64,000 nt of DNA from JALYUM01 sp036688685 (GCF_036688685.1 NZ_JAQQPS010000009.1:167587-231586), one strand, 5' to 3'; counted from the stretch's first letter, positions 16,333-25,558 are shown. Notes: generated by a model from the sequence alone, not told the origin. Numbers and translations: made by a program.

Positions 16333-18342
16333 CTAGGCCAGCAGCGTTTCGAGCTGCTCCTGCAATCCCAGCCACTCAGCTTCCAGTTGGGCCAGGTCTT
16401 TCGTGTAATAGGCCTGGTCCGCCATCACCGTTTTCAGCTTGGCCTTGTTGGCCGCGTCGTAGATCGACGGCACGGCCAGCGCGGCGTCGACCAGCGCTTT
16501 TTGCTCGTTGCGTTTGGCGATCTGCGTCTCCAGCGTCTTGATCTTGACGTCGAGCGGTTTGCGCAAGGTGGTCACGCGCTGGCGCTGCTCGGCGTCCTGG
16601 CGTTTCTGTTCCTTCTTGTCGACGACCGGTGCTACAGCGGTGTTGGCAACATCGGCGATGGTTGGCGCGGCCGGGAAGGCGGTCTTGTTGTCCTTGCCCG
16701 CAGCCGGCAGCACGTTGGTGCCTTTCCCCAGCTTGGTCTGGAACAGCCAGTCCTTGTAGTCGTCCAGGTCGCCGTCGAAGGGCTGCAGGCGGCCGTCGGC
16801 AACGATGATGAACTGGTCGGTGGTGGCGCGCAGCAGGTGGCGATCGTGGGAGACGACCACCAGCGTGCCTTCGAACTGCGCCAGCGCCATCGTCAGCGCT
16901 TCGCGGGTCTCGAGATCGAGGTGATTGGTTGGTTCATCGAGCAGCAGCAGGTTCGGGCGCTGCCAGACGATCAGTGCCAAGGCCAGGCGCGCCTTTTCGC
17001 CGCCGGAGAACGGCGCGATGGAGCTGGTGACCATGGTGCCCGGGAAGTTGAAGCCGCCCAGGAAGTTGCGCAGTTCCTGCTCGCGCGTGGTCGGGGCGAT
17101 TTTCGACAGGTGCCACAGCGGCGACTCGTCGTGGCGCAGCATCTCGACCTGGTGCTGGGCGAAGTAGCCGATGGATAAACCTTTGCCCATGGTGGCGTCG
17201 CCGGTCAGCGGTGCCAGTTCGCCGGCGATGGTTTTGATCAGCGTCGATTTGCCGGCGCCGTTCACACCCAGCAGGCCAATGCGCTGGCCGATCTGCAGCG
17301 AGAATTTGATATTGCTGACGATGGTCTTGTCGCCAATCACGTCGCCGTGTTCATCCTTGATGTGGTAACCGGCATTCACGTCTTCCATCACCAGCAGCGG
17401 ATTTGGCGCGGCCAGCGGCTCGCGGAATTCGAAGCTGAATTCGGCGGCGGCGCGCAGCGGTGCCAGTTCTTCCATCTTGGCCAGTGCCTTCATGCGGCTC
17501 TGGGCCTGGCGCGCTTTCGAGGCCTGGGCCTTGAAACGATTGACGAAGGACTCGAGGTGGGCGCGCTGGCGGGTCTGCTTTTCGAGGGCGCCTGCGGCCA
17601 GGATCATTTGCGCTGCGCGCTGACGCTCGAAGCCGGAATAGTTGGCCGTGTAGCGTTTCAGTTTGCGCTCGTCGATATGGACGATCACGTTCACGACTTC
17701 ATCGAGGAAGTCGCGATCGTGGGAAATGATGATCAGGGTGCCAGGGTATTTTTTGAGCCAGTCTTCCAGCCAGATGATCGCGTCCAGATCCAGGTGATTG
17801 GTCGGTTCATCGAGCAGCAGCAGGTCGGACGGGCACATCAGCGCTTGCGCGAGATTGAGGCGCATGCGCCAGCCGCCCGAGAAGCTCGCGACCGGCTGGT
17901 TCATCTGCTCGATCGAGAAGCCCAGGCCCAGCAGCAGTTGTTCGCCGCGCGACTGCACGGTGTACGCATCGGCATCGGCCAGCGCGCTGTAGATATTGCC
18001 GATGGCGATACCGTTTTCATTGTTGTCCGGCAGGGCTTCGAGGCGGGCCAGTTCTGCCTCGAGTTTGCGCAGGGTGGCGTCGCCGTCGATCGCGTATTCC
18101 AGCGCGGCGCGGTCCAGCGCCGGCGTTTCCTGGGCCACGTAGGCCATGCGCCATTTGGCCGGGAAGTCGATCTCGCCCTGGTCCGGATGCAGTTCGTTGC
18201 GCAGCATCATGAACAGGCTGGATTTGCCGGCGCCGTTCGCGCCAATCAGGCCGATCTTGTCGCCGGGGTTCAGGGTGAGGTCTACGCTCTCGAGCAACGG
18301 CTTGGTGCCGCGCATCAGGCTAACATTCAGGAAACGGATCAT
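16333..18342 (-). CDS. ABC-F family ATPase, YheS-like
   Basis: 669 residues with two ABC cassettes on one chain and no membrane helices, the ABC-F layout. Walker A motifs are GANGAGKSS near residue 35 and GVNGAGKST near 345. Signature motifs are FSGGWRMRLNLAQAL and FSGGEKARLALALIVW, each followed by LLLLDEPTNHLDL. The interdomain linker (residues about 235-300) is basic and helical, as in ribosome-binding ABC-F proteins, and the C-terminal 90 residues form a coiled coil. Length and the FSGGW first signature best match YheS. The likely role is binding at the ribosomal E site to relieve stalls; the substrate context is inferred from the family. Confidence 0.9.
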   Translation of the reverse strand: MIRFLNVSLMRGTKPLLESVDLTLNPGDKIGLIGANGAGKSSLFMMLRNELHPDQGEIDFPAKWRMAYVAQETPALDRAALEYAIDGDATLRKLEAELARLEALPDNNENGIAIGNIYSALADADAYTVQSRGEQLLLGLGFSIEQMNQPVASFSGGWRMRLNLAQALMCPSDLLLLDEPTNHLDLDAIIWLEDWLKKYPGTLIIISHDRDFLDEVVNVIVHIDERKLKRYTANYSGFERQRAAQMILAAGALEKQTRQRAHLESFVNRFKAQASKARQAQSRMKALAKMEELAPLRAAAEFSFEFREPLAAPNPLLVMEDVNAGYHIKDEHGDVIGDKTIVSNIKFSLQIGQRIGLLGVNGAGKSTLIKTIAGELAPLTGDATMGKGLSIGYFAQHQVEMLRHDESPLWHLSKIAPTTREQELRNFLGGFNFPGTMVTSSIAPFSGGEKARLALALIVWQRPNLLLLDEPTNHLDLETREALTMALAQFEGTLVVVSHDRHLLRATTDQFIIVADGRLQPFDGDLDDYKDWLFQTKLGKGTNVLPAAGKDNKTAFPAAPTIADVANTAVAPVVDKKEQKRQDAEQRQRVTTLRKPLDVKIKTLETQIAKRNEQKALVDAALAVPSIYDAANKAKLKTVMADQAYYTKDLAQLEAEWLGLQEQLETLLA

Positions 18343-18412
18343 GGGGTCTTTAAGGGAGATTCAAAGCGCGCACCGGCAAGGGCGCGCGTGGGAGGTTTAT
18401 TGTTATTCGCGG

Positions 18413-19297
18413 TTACTGTAACTGGTCGGCGCGCAGCAGGAACACGGCGTTGTCGCCGCTGCTGGTGGTCAGCCAGGTCAGGCCCAGGTGGCCGAACGCG
18501 GCTTCCGCGTAGTCGTACTCGTTGCCGATTTCGACGATCAGGATGCCGTCAGGGGTCAAGCGCTCGGCGGCCCCGGCGACGATCAGGCGCACCAGGTCCA
18601 TGCCGTCTTCACCGCCAGCGAGCGCAATCTGCGGCTCGACCAGGTACTCGGGCGGCAGCTTGCCCATTGAGGCGCTGTTCACGTACGGCGGGTTGGAGAC
18701 GATCACATCGTATTTTTTGAACGGGACGTTCTGGTACAGGTCGGACGCGATCGGGTTCACCCGGCCATCGAGTTCGTATTTGCGGATGTTCATCTGGGCC
18801 ACCGCCAGCGCGTCGGTCGAGATATCGACTGCATCGACGACGCTGTTGCCGAAGGCGTCGGCCAGCATGATCGCCAGGCAGCCCGAGCCGGTGCACAGTT
18901 CCAGCACGTTTTGCACCGCATCCGGATCTTCCACCCACGGGCTGAAAAATTCGGGAATCAGCTCGGCGATGAAGGAGCGCGGCACCAGCACACGCTCGTC
19001 GACGTAGAACGGGTAGGTTCCCAGCCACGCTTCGTTGGTGATGTAGGCGGCCGGCACGCGGTCGACGGCGCGCCGTTCGATCACGACCAGCACTTGCGTC
19101 ACTTCGTCGGGCAGCAGGCGCGCGTCGAGGAAGGGGTCGAGGCGGTCGAGCGGCAACTTCAGGGTGTGCAGGATCAGGTAGACGGCTTCGTCGAAGGCTT
19201 CGGCGCTGCCGTGGCCAAAGAACAGCTTGGCCGCATTGAAACGGGAAACGGCGTAGCGCAGCAGGTCGCGCGGCGTTTGGAATGGTGTCGGATTCAT
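18413..19297 (-). CDS. prmB: Ribosomal protein L3 glutamine methyltransferase
   Basis: 294 residues. PrmB N5-methylates a glutamine of ribosomal protein uL3 using S-adenosylmethionine. Visible elements are the N-terminal helical domain (RDLLRYAVSRFNAAKLFFGHG), the SAM-binding LELCTGSGCLAIMLAD near residue 135, and the substrate-binding NPPY in VSNPPYVNSASMGKLPPEY. The insertion NSASMGKLP after NPPY and the start of the protein separate PrmB from its paralogue PrmC (HemK). It lies 12 bases downstream of dapE on the same strand and probably belongs to that transcript. Confidence 0.93.
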   Translation of the reverse strand: MNPTPFQTPRDLLRYAVSRFNAAKLFFGHGSAEAFDEAVYLILHTLKLPLDRLDPFLDARLLPDEVTQVLVVIERRAVDRVPAAYITNEAWLGTYPFYVDERVLVPRSFIAELIPEFFSPWVEDPDAVQNVLELCTGSGCLAIMLADAFGNSVVDAVDISTDALAVAQMNIRKYELDGRVNPIASDLYQNVPFKKYDVIVSNPPYVNSASMGKLPPEYLVEPQIALAGGEDGMDLVRLIVAGAAERLTPDGILIVEIGNEYDYAEAAFGHLGLTWLTTSSGDNAVFLLRADQLQ

Positions 19298-19309
19298 TGT
19301 TGACTTTAC

Positions 19310-20446
19310 TTATTGGGCCAGCAGCAGCGCCAGCGTGCGGCGGTAGATATTCTTAAGCGGATCGATGAAACGCAGGTCGACGTGTTCGTCGATCTTGTGG
19401 ATGCTGGCGTTCGGAGGGCCGAATTCTATCACCTGCGGGCAGATACGGGCGATGAAGCGGCCATCCGAGGTCCCGCCGGTGGTCGACAATTCCGTTGTCA
19501 CGCCCGTCTCGTCGAAGATTGCGCTCGACAAGGCGTCGGACAAGCTGCCTTTCGGCGTGAGGAAGGGCAGGCCGGACAGGGTCCAGGCGAGCTCGTATTC
19601 GAGGCCGTGTTTGTCGAGGATCGCGTGCACCCGTGCCTTGAGTTCATCGGCTGTGCTGGCGGTGGAAAAGCGGAAGTTGAAGTCGATCGACAGCGCGCCG
19701 GGAATGACGTTGTTCGCGCCGGTGCCGGCGTGGATGTTGGACATTTGCCAGGAAGTCGGCAAATAGTAGGCGTTGCCGGTGTCCCAGGCCTCGGTGGCCA
19801 GTTCGGCCAGCGCGGGCGCGGCCTGGTGGATCGGGTTCCGGGCCAGTTGCGGATAGGCGATGTGGCCCTGGATGCCCTTGATGACCAGGTGGCCGGACAG
19901 CGAACCGCGGCGCCCGTTCTTGATCATGTCGCCCAGGGTGCTTGACGACGTCGGCTCGCCGACCACGCAATAGTCGGGCGTCTCGCCGCGCTGTTCCAGC
20001 AGTTTGCAGACGATGGCGGTGCCGTCGACGGCTGGTCCCTCTTCGTCGCTGGTGATCAGGAAGGCGATCGAACCGTGGTGGTCGGGATGGCTGGCCACGA
20101 ATTCCTGGCATGCCACGACCATCGCCGCGATCGAGGTTTTCATGTCGGCTGCGCCACGGCCATACAGCTTGCCATCGCGCTCGGTCGGGATGAACGGTTC
20201 AGACGCCCACTGCGCGGCGGGGCCGGTGGGCACCACGTCGGTGTGGCCGGCAAAGACGAACAGCGGCCGCGCGCTGCCGCGCCGCGCCCACAGATTGGTC
20301 ACGCCATTCGAGGTGATGGTCTCGCACACAAAACCGAGCGGTTCGAGCAGGGCGATCAGCTGCGCCTGGCAATCCTTGTCCTCCGGCGTCACCGACGAGC
20401 GGGCGATCAGGGACTTGGCCAGCGCCAGGGTAGGGGAGTCCATCAT
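19310..20446 (-). CDS. dapE: Succinyl-diaminopimelate desuccinylase
   Basis: 378 residues. DapE is the di-zinc M20-type hydrolase that removes succinate from N-succinyl-LL-diaminopimelate in the lysine and peptidoglycan pathway. Zinc and catalytic motifs are in place: FAGHTDVVPTG near residue 67, the bridging Asp in GRGAADMKTSIAAMV, ITSDEEGPAVDGT with the general-base Glu, VGEPTSS, and a His close to the C-terminus (ASIHKIDEHVDL). Its ATG overlaps the stop of the ArsC-like gene by 4 bases (ATGA). dapD and dapC lie upstream on the same strand, so three steps of one pathway are encoded here. Confidence 0.96.
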   Translation of the reverse strand: MMDSPTLALAKSLIARSSVTPEDKDCQAQLIALLEPLGFVCETITSNGVTNLWARRGSARPLFVFAGHTDVVPTGPAAQWASEPFIPTERDGKLYGRGAADMKTSIAAMVVACQEFVASHPDHHGSIAFLITSDEEGPAVDGTAIVCKLLEQRGETPDYCVVGEPTSSSTLGDMIKNGRRGSLSGHLVIKGIQGHIAYPQLARNPIHQAAPALAELATEAWDTGNAYYLPTSWQMSNIHAGTGANNVIPGALSIDFNFRFSTASTADELKARVHAILDKHGLEYELAWTLSGLPFLTPKGSLSDALSSAIFDETGVTTELSTTGGTSDGRFIARICPQVIEFGPPNASIHKIDEHVDLRFIDPLKNIYRRTLALLLAQ

Positions 20447-20793
20447 TTGAAAACGCTTGCGTACAGGTCCGGCGTGAACCCGACCTGCAGCGCGCCGGCG
20501 CCCGCCAATACCGGACGCTTGATGACGGAGGTCGTGGCCAGCATCAGTTCCAGGGCCGTATCGTGGTCGACGACGGCGGCTTTCTGCGCATCGGTCAGGT
20601 TGCGCCAGGTGGTGCCCTTGCGGTTGACCAGCACGGTCCAGTCGCGCTGTTCCAGCCAGCTCGCCGCGGTGGCGCGGTCCAGACCCTGCTTTTTAAAATC
20701 GTGAAAAGTGAAGTCGACGCCGTTTTCAAGCAGCCAGGTGCGGGCTTTCTTGACGGTGTCGCAATTCGGGATGCCGTAGAGGGTGATGGTCAT
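20443..20793 (-). CDS. ArsC/Spx-type thioredoxin-fold protein, YffB-like
   Basis: 116 residues with the ArsC/Spx thioredoxin-like fold: ITLYGIPNCDTVKKARTWL with a single redox Cys at residue 11, HDFKKQGL, and the later RDWTVLVNRKGTTWRNL and KRPVL elements. It has one active-site Cys rather than a CxxC pair. Members called YffB are usually encoded directly before dapE, as here; their physiological role is unclear, and arsenate reduction is unlikely from context. It overlaps dapE by 4 bases and so is translationally coupled to it. Confidence 0.88.
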   Translation of the reverse strand: MTITLYGIPNCDTVKKARTWLLENGVDFTFHDFKKQGLDRATAASWLEQRDWTVLVNRKGTTWRNLTDAQKAAVVDHDTALELMLATTSVIKRPVLAGAGALQVGFTPDLYASVFK

Positions 20794-20847
20794 TGCGGGT
20801 TCGGGGAGAAGAAATAGTAACCGGGCGCCTGGCCCGGTCGTCGTACT

Positions 20848-21990
20848 TTAATTGTTGAGCGTGAACTCGGTGAACGACGTCGCGGTCGGGTCTTCGATCA
20901 CGGGTGCGGCGGTGTCTTTCTTGCTGCTGTCGGGACCGTTGTTAAGCAGCCACAACAAATTGGTGGCGGAGTCCGCATTGGCCAGCGCTTCTTCCTGCGT
21001 GACCAGGCCCGACTGCACCAGCTCCACCAGCGCCGTCTCGAACGATTGCGAGCCGGGCGACAGGCTCTGGTCCATCGCGTCCTTGATCTGGCCGATATCG
21101 CCATTTTCGATCAGGTCCGACACATAGCGCGTGTTGACCATGATTTCGACAGCGGCGTGGCGGGTGCCGCCGGCCGCAGCCCTGATCAGGCGTTGCGAGA
21201 TGATGGCTTTCACGCTTGAGGACAAATCCTGCAATAGCGCCGGGCGGTTTTCGATCGGGTAAAAACTGATGATGCGGTTCAGCGCGTTGTAGCTGTTGTT
21301 GGCATGCAGGGTGGCCAGCACCAGGTGGCCGGACTGGGCGTACGCCAGCGCCGCGGCCATGGTTTCCTTGTCGCGGATTTCGCCGATCAGGATGCAATCG
21401 GGCGCCTGGCGCATGGAGTTGCGCAGGGCGACGCTGAAGCTGGTCGCGTCGCTGCCGATTTCGCGCTGGTTGACGATCGATTTCTTGTGTTTGAACAGGT
21501 ACTCGATCGGGTCTTCCAGTGTCAGGATATGGCCGGCGCGCAATTCGTTGCGATGGTCCAGCATCGAGGCGATGGTGGTCGATTTGCCGGAACCGGTGGC
21601 GCCCACGACCAGCATCAGGCCGCGTTTTTCCATGATCAGTTCGGACAGCACGGGCGGCAGGCCAAGGTCTGCCAGTGGCGGAATCACGGCCGGCACGAAG
21701 CGGAATACCGCCGAAATGCTGCCGCGCTGGCGGAAGGCGGACAGGCGGAAGCGACCCAGGTTGGGCACCGAGATCCCCATATTGAGCTCATTGTTCTCGA
21801 CCAGTTCAGCCATCTGCTCTGGCGTCGTGATTTCTTCCAGCAACGAGACGATGTTTTCCTGTCCGAGCTTGTGCTGGTTGATCGGGATCAAATTGCCGTG
21901 GATCTTGATATGTACCGGCGAATTGACTGCGAAGAACATGTCCGACGCGTTCTTCTCTTTCATTAGCTGGAATAGTCGTTCCATTGCCAT
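20848..21990 (-). CDS. pilU: PilT/PilU-type pilus retraction ATPase
   Basis: 380 residues from ATG 21990, which has AGGAG 8-12 bases upstream. It is a hexameric ATPase of the type IV pilus machine. Walker A is VGATGSGKSTT near residue 130, Walker B is CILIGEIRDKETM, and the His box is HLVLATLHANN. ATLHANN and the length favour PilU, the PilT-dependent accessory retraction ATPase, over PilT itself (about 345 residues). The C-terminal 40 residues form a Ser/Asp/Thr-rich tail. No pilT or other pilus gene is near. It sits between dapD and the ArsC-like gene and has its own candidate promoter with an operator-like dyad. Confidence 0.82.
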   Translation of the reverse strand: MAMERLFQLMKEKNASDMFFAVNSPVHIKIHGNLIPINQHKLGQENIVSLLEEITTPEQMAELVENNELNMGISVPNLGRFRLSAFRQRGSISAVFRFVPAVIPPLADLGLPPVLSELIMEKRGLMLVVGATGSGKSTTIASMLDHRNELRAGHILTLEDPIEYLFKHKKSIVNQREIGSDATSFSVALRNSMRQAPDCILIGEIRDKETMAAALAYAQSGHLVLATLHANNSYNALNRIISFYPIENRPALLQDLSSSVKAIISQRLIRAAAGGTRHAAVEIMVNTRYVSDLIENGDIGQIKDAMDQSLSPGSQSFETALVELVQSGLVTQEEALANADSATNLLWLLNNGPDSSKKDTAAPVIEDPTATSFTEFTLNN

Positions 21991-22040
21991 CGTGTTTCTC
22001 CTGAGGTGCTGCAACTCACTGCCGGTGGCAATTTTGGTCG

Positions 22041-22069
22041 ACTATACGGAAATGCTTACACTGGTACAA
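22041..22069 (-). promoter_or_regulatory. Candidate sigma-70 promoter for pilU
   Basis: Read on the minus strand, TTGTAC (22069-22064) and TATAGT (22046-22041) are separated by exactly 17 bases, ending 51 bases before the pilU ATG. The -10 matches 5 of 6 consensus bases; the -35 is weaker. The spacing and position support a real promoter, so pilU need not depend on dapD transcription. Confidence 0.4.
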
Positions 22070-22077
22070 CTTTGTAC
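22064..22077. promoter_or_regulatory. Dyad over the pilU -35 box, possible operator
   Basis: GTACAA-CT-TTGTAC is a perfect 6-base inverted repeat with a 2-base centre. Its left half coincides with the proposed -35 hexamer of the pilU promoter, an ideal position for a dimeric repressor. No candidate regulator is adjacent. Confidence 0.4.
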
Positions 22078-22107
22078 GGCGCAAATGCGGCGCCGTAACA
22101 ACGCTAT

Positions 22108-22935
22108 TTAGATCCCGCGCAACAACTCGTTGATGCCGGTCTTGGCGCGCGTCTTCGCATCCACGCGTTTGACGATCACTGCGCAGTACAGGCTATGCGA
22201 ACCGTCGGCGGAAGGCAAATTGCCCGACACCACAACGGAGCCGGCCGGCACGCGACCGTACGTCACTTCGCCGGTGGCGCGGTCGTAAATCTTGGTGGAC
22301 TGGCCGATATACACGCCCATCGAGATGACCGAGTTTTCTTCGACGATCACGCCTTCGACGATTTCCGAACGCGCGCCAATAAAACAGTTGTCTTCGATGA
22401 TGGTCGGGTTGGCCTGCATTGGTTCGAGCACGCCGCCGATACCGACGCCGCCGGACAGGTGGACGTTCTTGCCGATCTGGGCGCAGGAACCGACCGTGGC
22501 CCAGGCGTCAACCATGGACCCTTCATCGACGTAAGCGCCAATGTTGACGTACGACGGCATCAGCACGACGTTTTTGGCGATGAACGAACCGCGCCGGGCC
22601 ACCGCTGGCGGCACCACGCGGAAACCGCCTCTGGCGAAATCCTCGGCCGTGTAGTTGGCGAACTTGGTCGGCACCTTGTCGTAGTACTGCATGGTGCCGT
22701 CGCCCGCCATCACGCTGTTGTTTTCCAGGCGGAACGACAGCAGCACGGCTTTTTTCAGCCACTGGTTGACGACCCACTCGGCACCGGTTTTTTGCGCCAC
22801 GCGCAAGGTGCCGTCGTCCAGGCCGGCGATCACGTGGGCCACCGCATCGCGCACTTCGGCGGATGCGTTGGCTGGGTTGATGTCGGCGCGCTGTTCCCAG
22901 GCGGTGTCGATGATGCTTTGCAGTTGTTGGGTCAT
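22108..22935 (-). CDS. dapD: Tetrahydrodipicolinate N-succinyltransferase
   Basis: 275 residues. DapD transfers succinyl from succinyl-CoA to tetrahydrodipicolinate, the entry to the succinylase branch of lysine synthesis. The middle is a left-handed parallel beta-helix with hexapeptide repeats (VNIGAYVDEGSMVDAWATVGSCAQIG, then HLSGGVGIGGVLEP, and PTIIEDNCFIGARSEIVEG). The N-terminal helical domain starts TQQLQSIIDTAWE, as in the E. coli enzyme (274 residues). It follows dapC by 21 bases and probably shares its transcript. Confidence 0.97.
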   Translation of the reverse strand: MTQQLQSIIDTAWEQRADINPANASAEVRDAVAHVIAGLDDGTLRVAQKTGAEWVVNQWLKKAVLLSFRLENNSVMAGDGTMQYYDKVPTKFANYTAEDFARGGFRVVPPAVARRGSFIAKNVVLMPSYVNIGAYVDEGSMVDAWATVGSCAQIGKNVHLSGGVGIGGVLEPMQANPTIIEDNCFIGARSEIVEGVIVEENSVISMGVYIGQSTKIYDRATGEVTYGRVPAGSVVVSGNLPSADGSHSLYCAVIVKRVDAKTRAKTGINELLRGI

Positions 22936-22956
22936 GGTAGGTCTACAGGTAATAAA

Positions 22957-24168
22957 TCAGAGTTGTTGGCAGAACTGGACAATGCGCTGGGCCGCTTCCA
23001 GGCCCTCGTCGACGTCGGAGACAAGCGCCATGCGAATCCGGTTGGTGCCCGGATTGATGCCGTGCGCGTCGCGCGCCAGGTAGCTGCCGGGCAGGACGAC
23101 GACATTATATTCGGCGTACAGGCGCTTGGCGAAGGCAGTGTCGGACAACTTGGTGCGGCTGACGTCGGCCCACAAATAAAAGCCGGCGTCGGGCAGCTCG
23201 ACGTCCATCACGGTTTTCAGCAGCGGCGTGATGAGGTTGAATTTTTCCTTGTATAGCGCGCGGTTTTCCTGCACGTGGGCTTCGTCGCCCCAGGCCGCGA
23301 TCGACGCGCTCTGCACCGGTGGCGCCATCGCGCCGCCGCTGTAGGTGCGGTATTGCAGGAACTGTTTCAGCACGACCGGGTCGCCGGCCACGAAACCGGA
23401 GCGCATGCCCGGCACATTCGAGCGCTTCGACAGGCTGGAAAACACCACCAGGTTGGTGTACGGACGCTCGCCGCCGCTGCGTTGTAACTGGTGCGCGGCT
23501 TCCAGCGCGCCCAGCGGCGGCGTGGCGCCGTGGTAGATCTCGGAGTAGCACTCGTCGGAGGCGATCACGAAACCGTAGCGGTCGGACAGCGCGAACAGCG
23601 TGCGCCAGTCGTCGAGCGACAGGGTAGCGCCGGTCGGGTTGCCAGGCGTGCACAGGTACAGCAGCTGCACGCGTTCCCAGACGGCGCCGGGAACGCTGCT
23701 GTAATCGCAGGCGAAGTTGCGCCCCGGGTCGGAGTTGACGAAATACGGGGTGGCGCCGGCCAGGTAAGCGGCGCCTTCGTAGATTTGATAAAACGGGTTC
23801 GGGCACAGCACCAGCGGATCGGGTTTGCTGGCGTCGACCACGCAATGGGCGATGCCGAACAGCGCCTCGCGCGAGCCGTTCACCGGCAGCACCATGGTGG
23901 CCGGGTTCAGGGGCGGCACATCGTAGCGGCGCTGCAGCCAGTGGGCGATGGCTTCGCGCAGTGCGTCGCTGCCATGCGTGCTGGGGTAGCTCGACAGGCC
24001 GGCGATGTGCTGCGTCAGCGCGCGCTGGATAAAGGCGGGCGTCGGATGCTTCGGTTCGCCGATGCCCAGGCTGATCGGCGTGTGGGCAGCGGAAGGCGTA
24101 ACGCCGGCAAACAGCAGGCGCAGCTTTTCGAACGGGTAGGGGTGCAGTTGCTCGAGATGTGGATTCAC
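22957..24168 (-). CDS. dapC: Succinyldiaminopimelate transaminase
   Basis: About 403 residues from GTG 24168; an in-frame ATG at 24201 would add 11 residues. I prefer GTG because the protein then begins NPHLEQLHPYPFEKLR, the usual start of the family, but neither start has a strong ribosome site. It is a fold-type I PLP aminotransferase: LGIGEPKHPTP, then PNPFYQIYEGAAYLAG, the cofactor Asp in CTPGNPTGATL and SDECYSEIYH, and the PLP Lys in VFSSLSKRSNVPGMRSGF. DapC converts N-succinyl-2-amino-6-ketopimelate to succinyl-diaminopimelate with glutamate. The enzyme name is supported by the downstream dapD and dapE. Confidence 0.9.
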   Translation of the reverse strand: MNPHLEQLHPYPFEKLRLLFAGVTPSAAHTPISLGIGEPKHPTPAFIQRALTQHIAGLSSYPSTHGSDALREAIAHWLQRRYDVPPLNPATMVLPVNGSREALFGIAHCVVDASKPDPLVLCPNPFYQIYEGAAYLAGATPYFVNSDPGRNFACDYSSVPGAVWERVQLLYLCTPGNPTGATLSLDDWRTLFALSDRYGFVIASDECYSEIYHGATPPLGALEAAHQLQRSGGERPYTNLVVFSSLSKRSNVPGMRSGFVAGDPVVLKQFLQYRTYSGGAMAPPVQSASIAAWGDEAHVQENRALYKEKFNLITPLLKTVMDVELPDAGFYLWADVSRTKLSDTAFAKRLYAEYNVVVLPGSYLARDAHGINPGTNRIRMALVSDVDEGLEAAQRIVQFCQQL

Positions 24169-24217
24169 GAAGGTCGCCAGTCGGTGCAAGGGAAACCGCA
24201 TTATAGCGCCGTGCTTC

Positions 24218-25558
24218 CTACAGAACGCTGGCCCGCATGTCGGCGGCCACGACCCGGTTGCGGCCGGCTTCCTTGGCCTCGTACATGGCGCGGTCGGCGG
24301 CCACGAAAAATGCTTCGACTTCGTCGCGCTGGGTGGGGACCATGGTGGCCACGCCGACGCTGATGGTCAGCCAGTTCGAGGTGCTCGAGCGCGGGTTGGG
24401 CAGTGCCAGCGATTCGACGTGGGCGCGGATCGACTCAGCCAGCTTGAGCGCGGTCTCGGCGCCCGTTTCGGCAAACAGCAGCACGAATTCTTCGCCGCCA
24501 TAGCGCGCCGCGATGTCGGTCGGGCGCAGCGCGTGCGATTCCAGTGCGGCGGCGACCTTGCGCAGGCAGGCGTCGCCGGCGGCGTGGCCCAGCTTGTCGT
24601 TATAGAGCTTGAAATGGTCGACGTCGATGACCACCAGCGAGAGCGGCTCGCCGGAGCGGATCGCGCGCAGCCATTCCTTTTCAAAAAAACTGTCGAAATG
24701 GCGGCGGTTGGCGATTTTCGTCAGCGGGTCGAGCAGGGCGGCGCGCTGCAGGGCGGTCTCGGACTGCTTGTGGTGCGTGATGTCGTGCAACAGGCCAATG
24801 AAGAGCGGCTCGCCGGCGTACATGGGCGTGAGCGTCAGGTCCATCGCGCGGGCGCTGCCGTCGCGGCGGCGGATTTGCACTTCGCGCGCGCCGCGCGGGT
24901 GCACCGTTTCCGGGTCGGCGCTCCAGGCGGCGAAATAGGCCAGGTATTCCTGGGTGACGCCGGGACTGAGCAACTGGCCGAGGGTCGCGCCGTCCAGTTC
25001 GCTGTGCTCGTAGCCGAGGTGGCGCTCGCAGGCCGGGTTGCTGTACTGGACGCGCCCGTTGGCTTCGATGATCATCAGGCCTTCGTCCATGCCGTGGACA
25101 ATCAGGCGCAGGCGCTCGGCTTGCTGCTGCTGGCTGTCGGCGTCCGAGCGCATCAGCAATTGCGAGCGCACGCGCGCGCACACTTCGCCCAGTTTAAAGG
25201 GCTTGTTGATGTAATCGGCCGCGCCGGCGTCGAAACCGGCGACGACGTCGTCGGTATCGGTACGCGCACTCATGAAAATAACCGGGATGCGCGCCGTGGC
25301 CGGGTGGGCTTTCAGACGGCGGCAGGTTTCGATGCCGTCGACGCCTGGCATGACCACGTCGAGCAGGATCAGGTCGGGCTTGATGCGCTGGGCGATGTCG
25401 ATCGCGCGTTCGCCCGAGGTGGCGAGGAAGGTCCGGTAGCCCTGCTGCAGCATGGTGGTGCGCAACACGCCCAGGTGGCTGGCTTCGTCATCGACGAGAA
25501 GCACGGCATGCTGGCGCGATGCGTTAATGACGGCTGCAGGCAAGAGGGGGATGGACAT
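24218..25558 (-). CDS. Response regulator with PAS and GGDEF domains (diguanylate cyclase)
   Basis: 446 residues and no membrane helices. A receiver domain (AVLLVDDEASHLGVL, phosphoacceptor Asp in PDLILLDVVMPGVDG near residue 66, FMSARTDTDDV) is followed by a PAS domain (LRLIVHGMDEGLMIIEANGRVQYSNPACERHLGY) with a PAC-type segment. A GGDEF domain beginning LDPLTKIANRRHFDSFF comes last. The active loop is RYGGEEFVLLF, with an RPTD inhibitory site five residues before it, so it should be an active, product-inhibited c-di-GMP synthase controlled by phosphorylation. No cognate kinase is adjacent. It is preceded by an AT-rich 175-base gap (25559-25733). Confidence 0.92.
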   Translation of the reverse strand: MSIPLLPAAVINASRQHAVLLVDDEASHLGVLRTTMLQQGYRTFLATSGERAIDIAQRIKPDLILLDVVMPGVDGIETCRRLKAHPATARIPVIFMSARTDTDDVVAGFDAGAADYINKPFKLGEVCARVRSQLLMRSDADSQQQQAERLRLIVHGMDEGLMIIEANGRVQYSNPACERHLGYEHSELDGATLGQLLSPGVTQEYLAYFAAWSADPETVHPRGAREVQIRRRDGSARAMDLTLTPMYAGEPLFIGLLHDITHHKQSETALQRAALLDPLTKIANRRHFDSFFEKEWLRAIRSGEPLSLVVIDVDHFKLYNDKLGHAAGDACLRKVAAALESHALRPTDIAARYGGEEFVLLFAETGAETALKLAESIRAHVESLALPNPRSSTSNWLTISVGVATMVPTQRDEVEAFFVAADRAMYEAKEAGRNRVVAADMRASVL

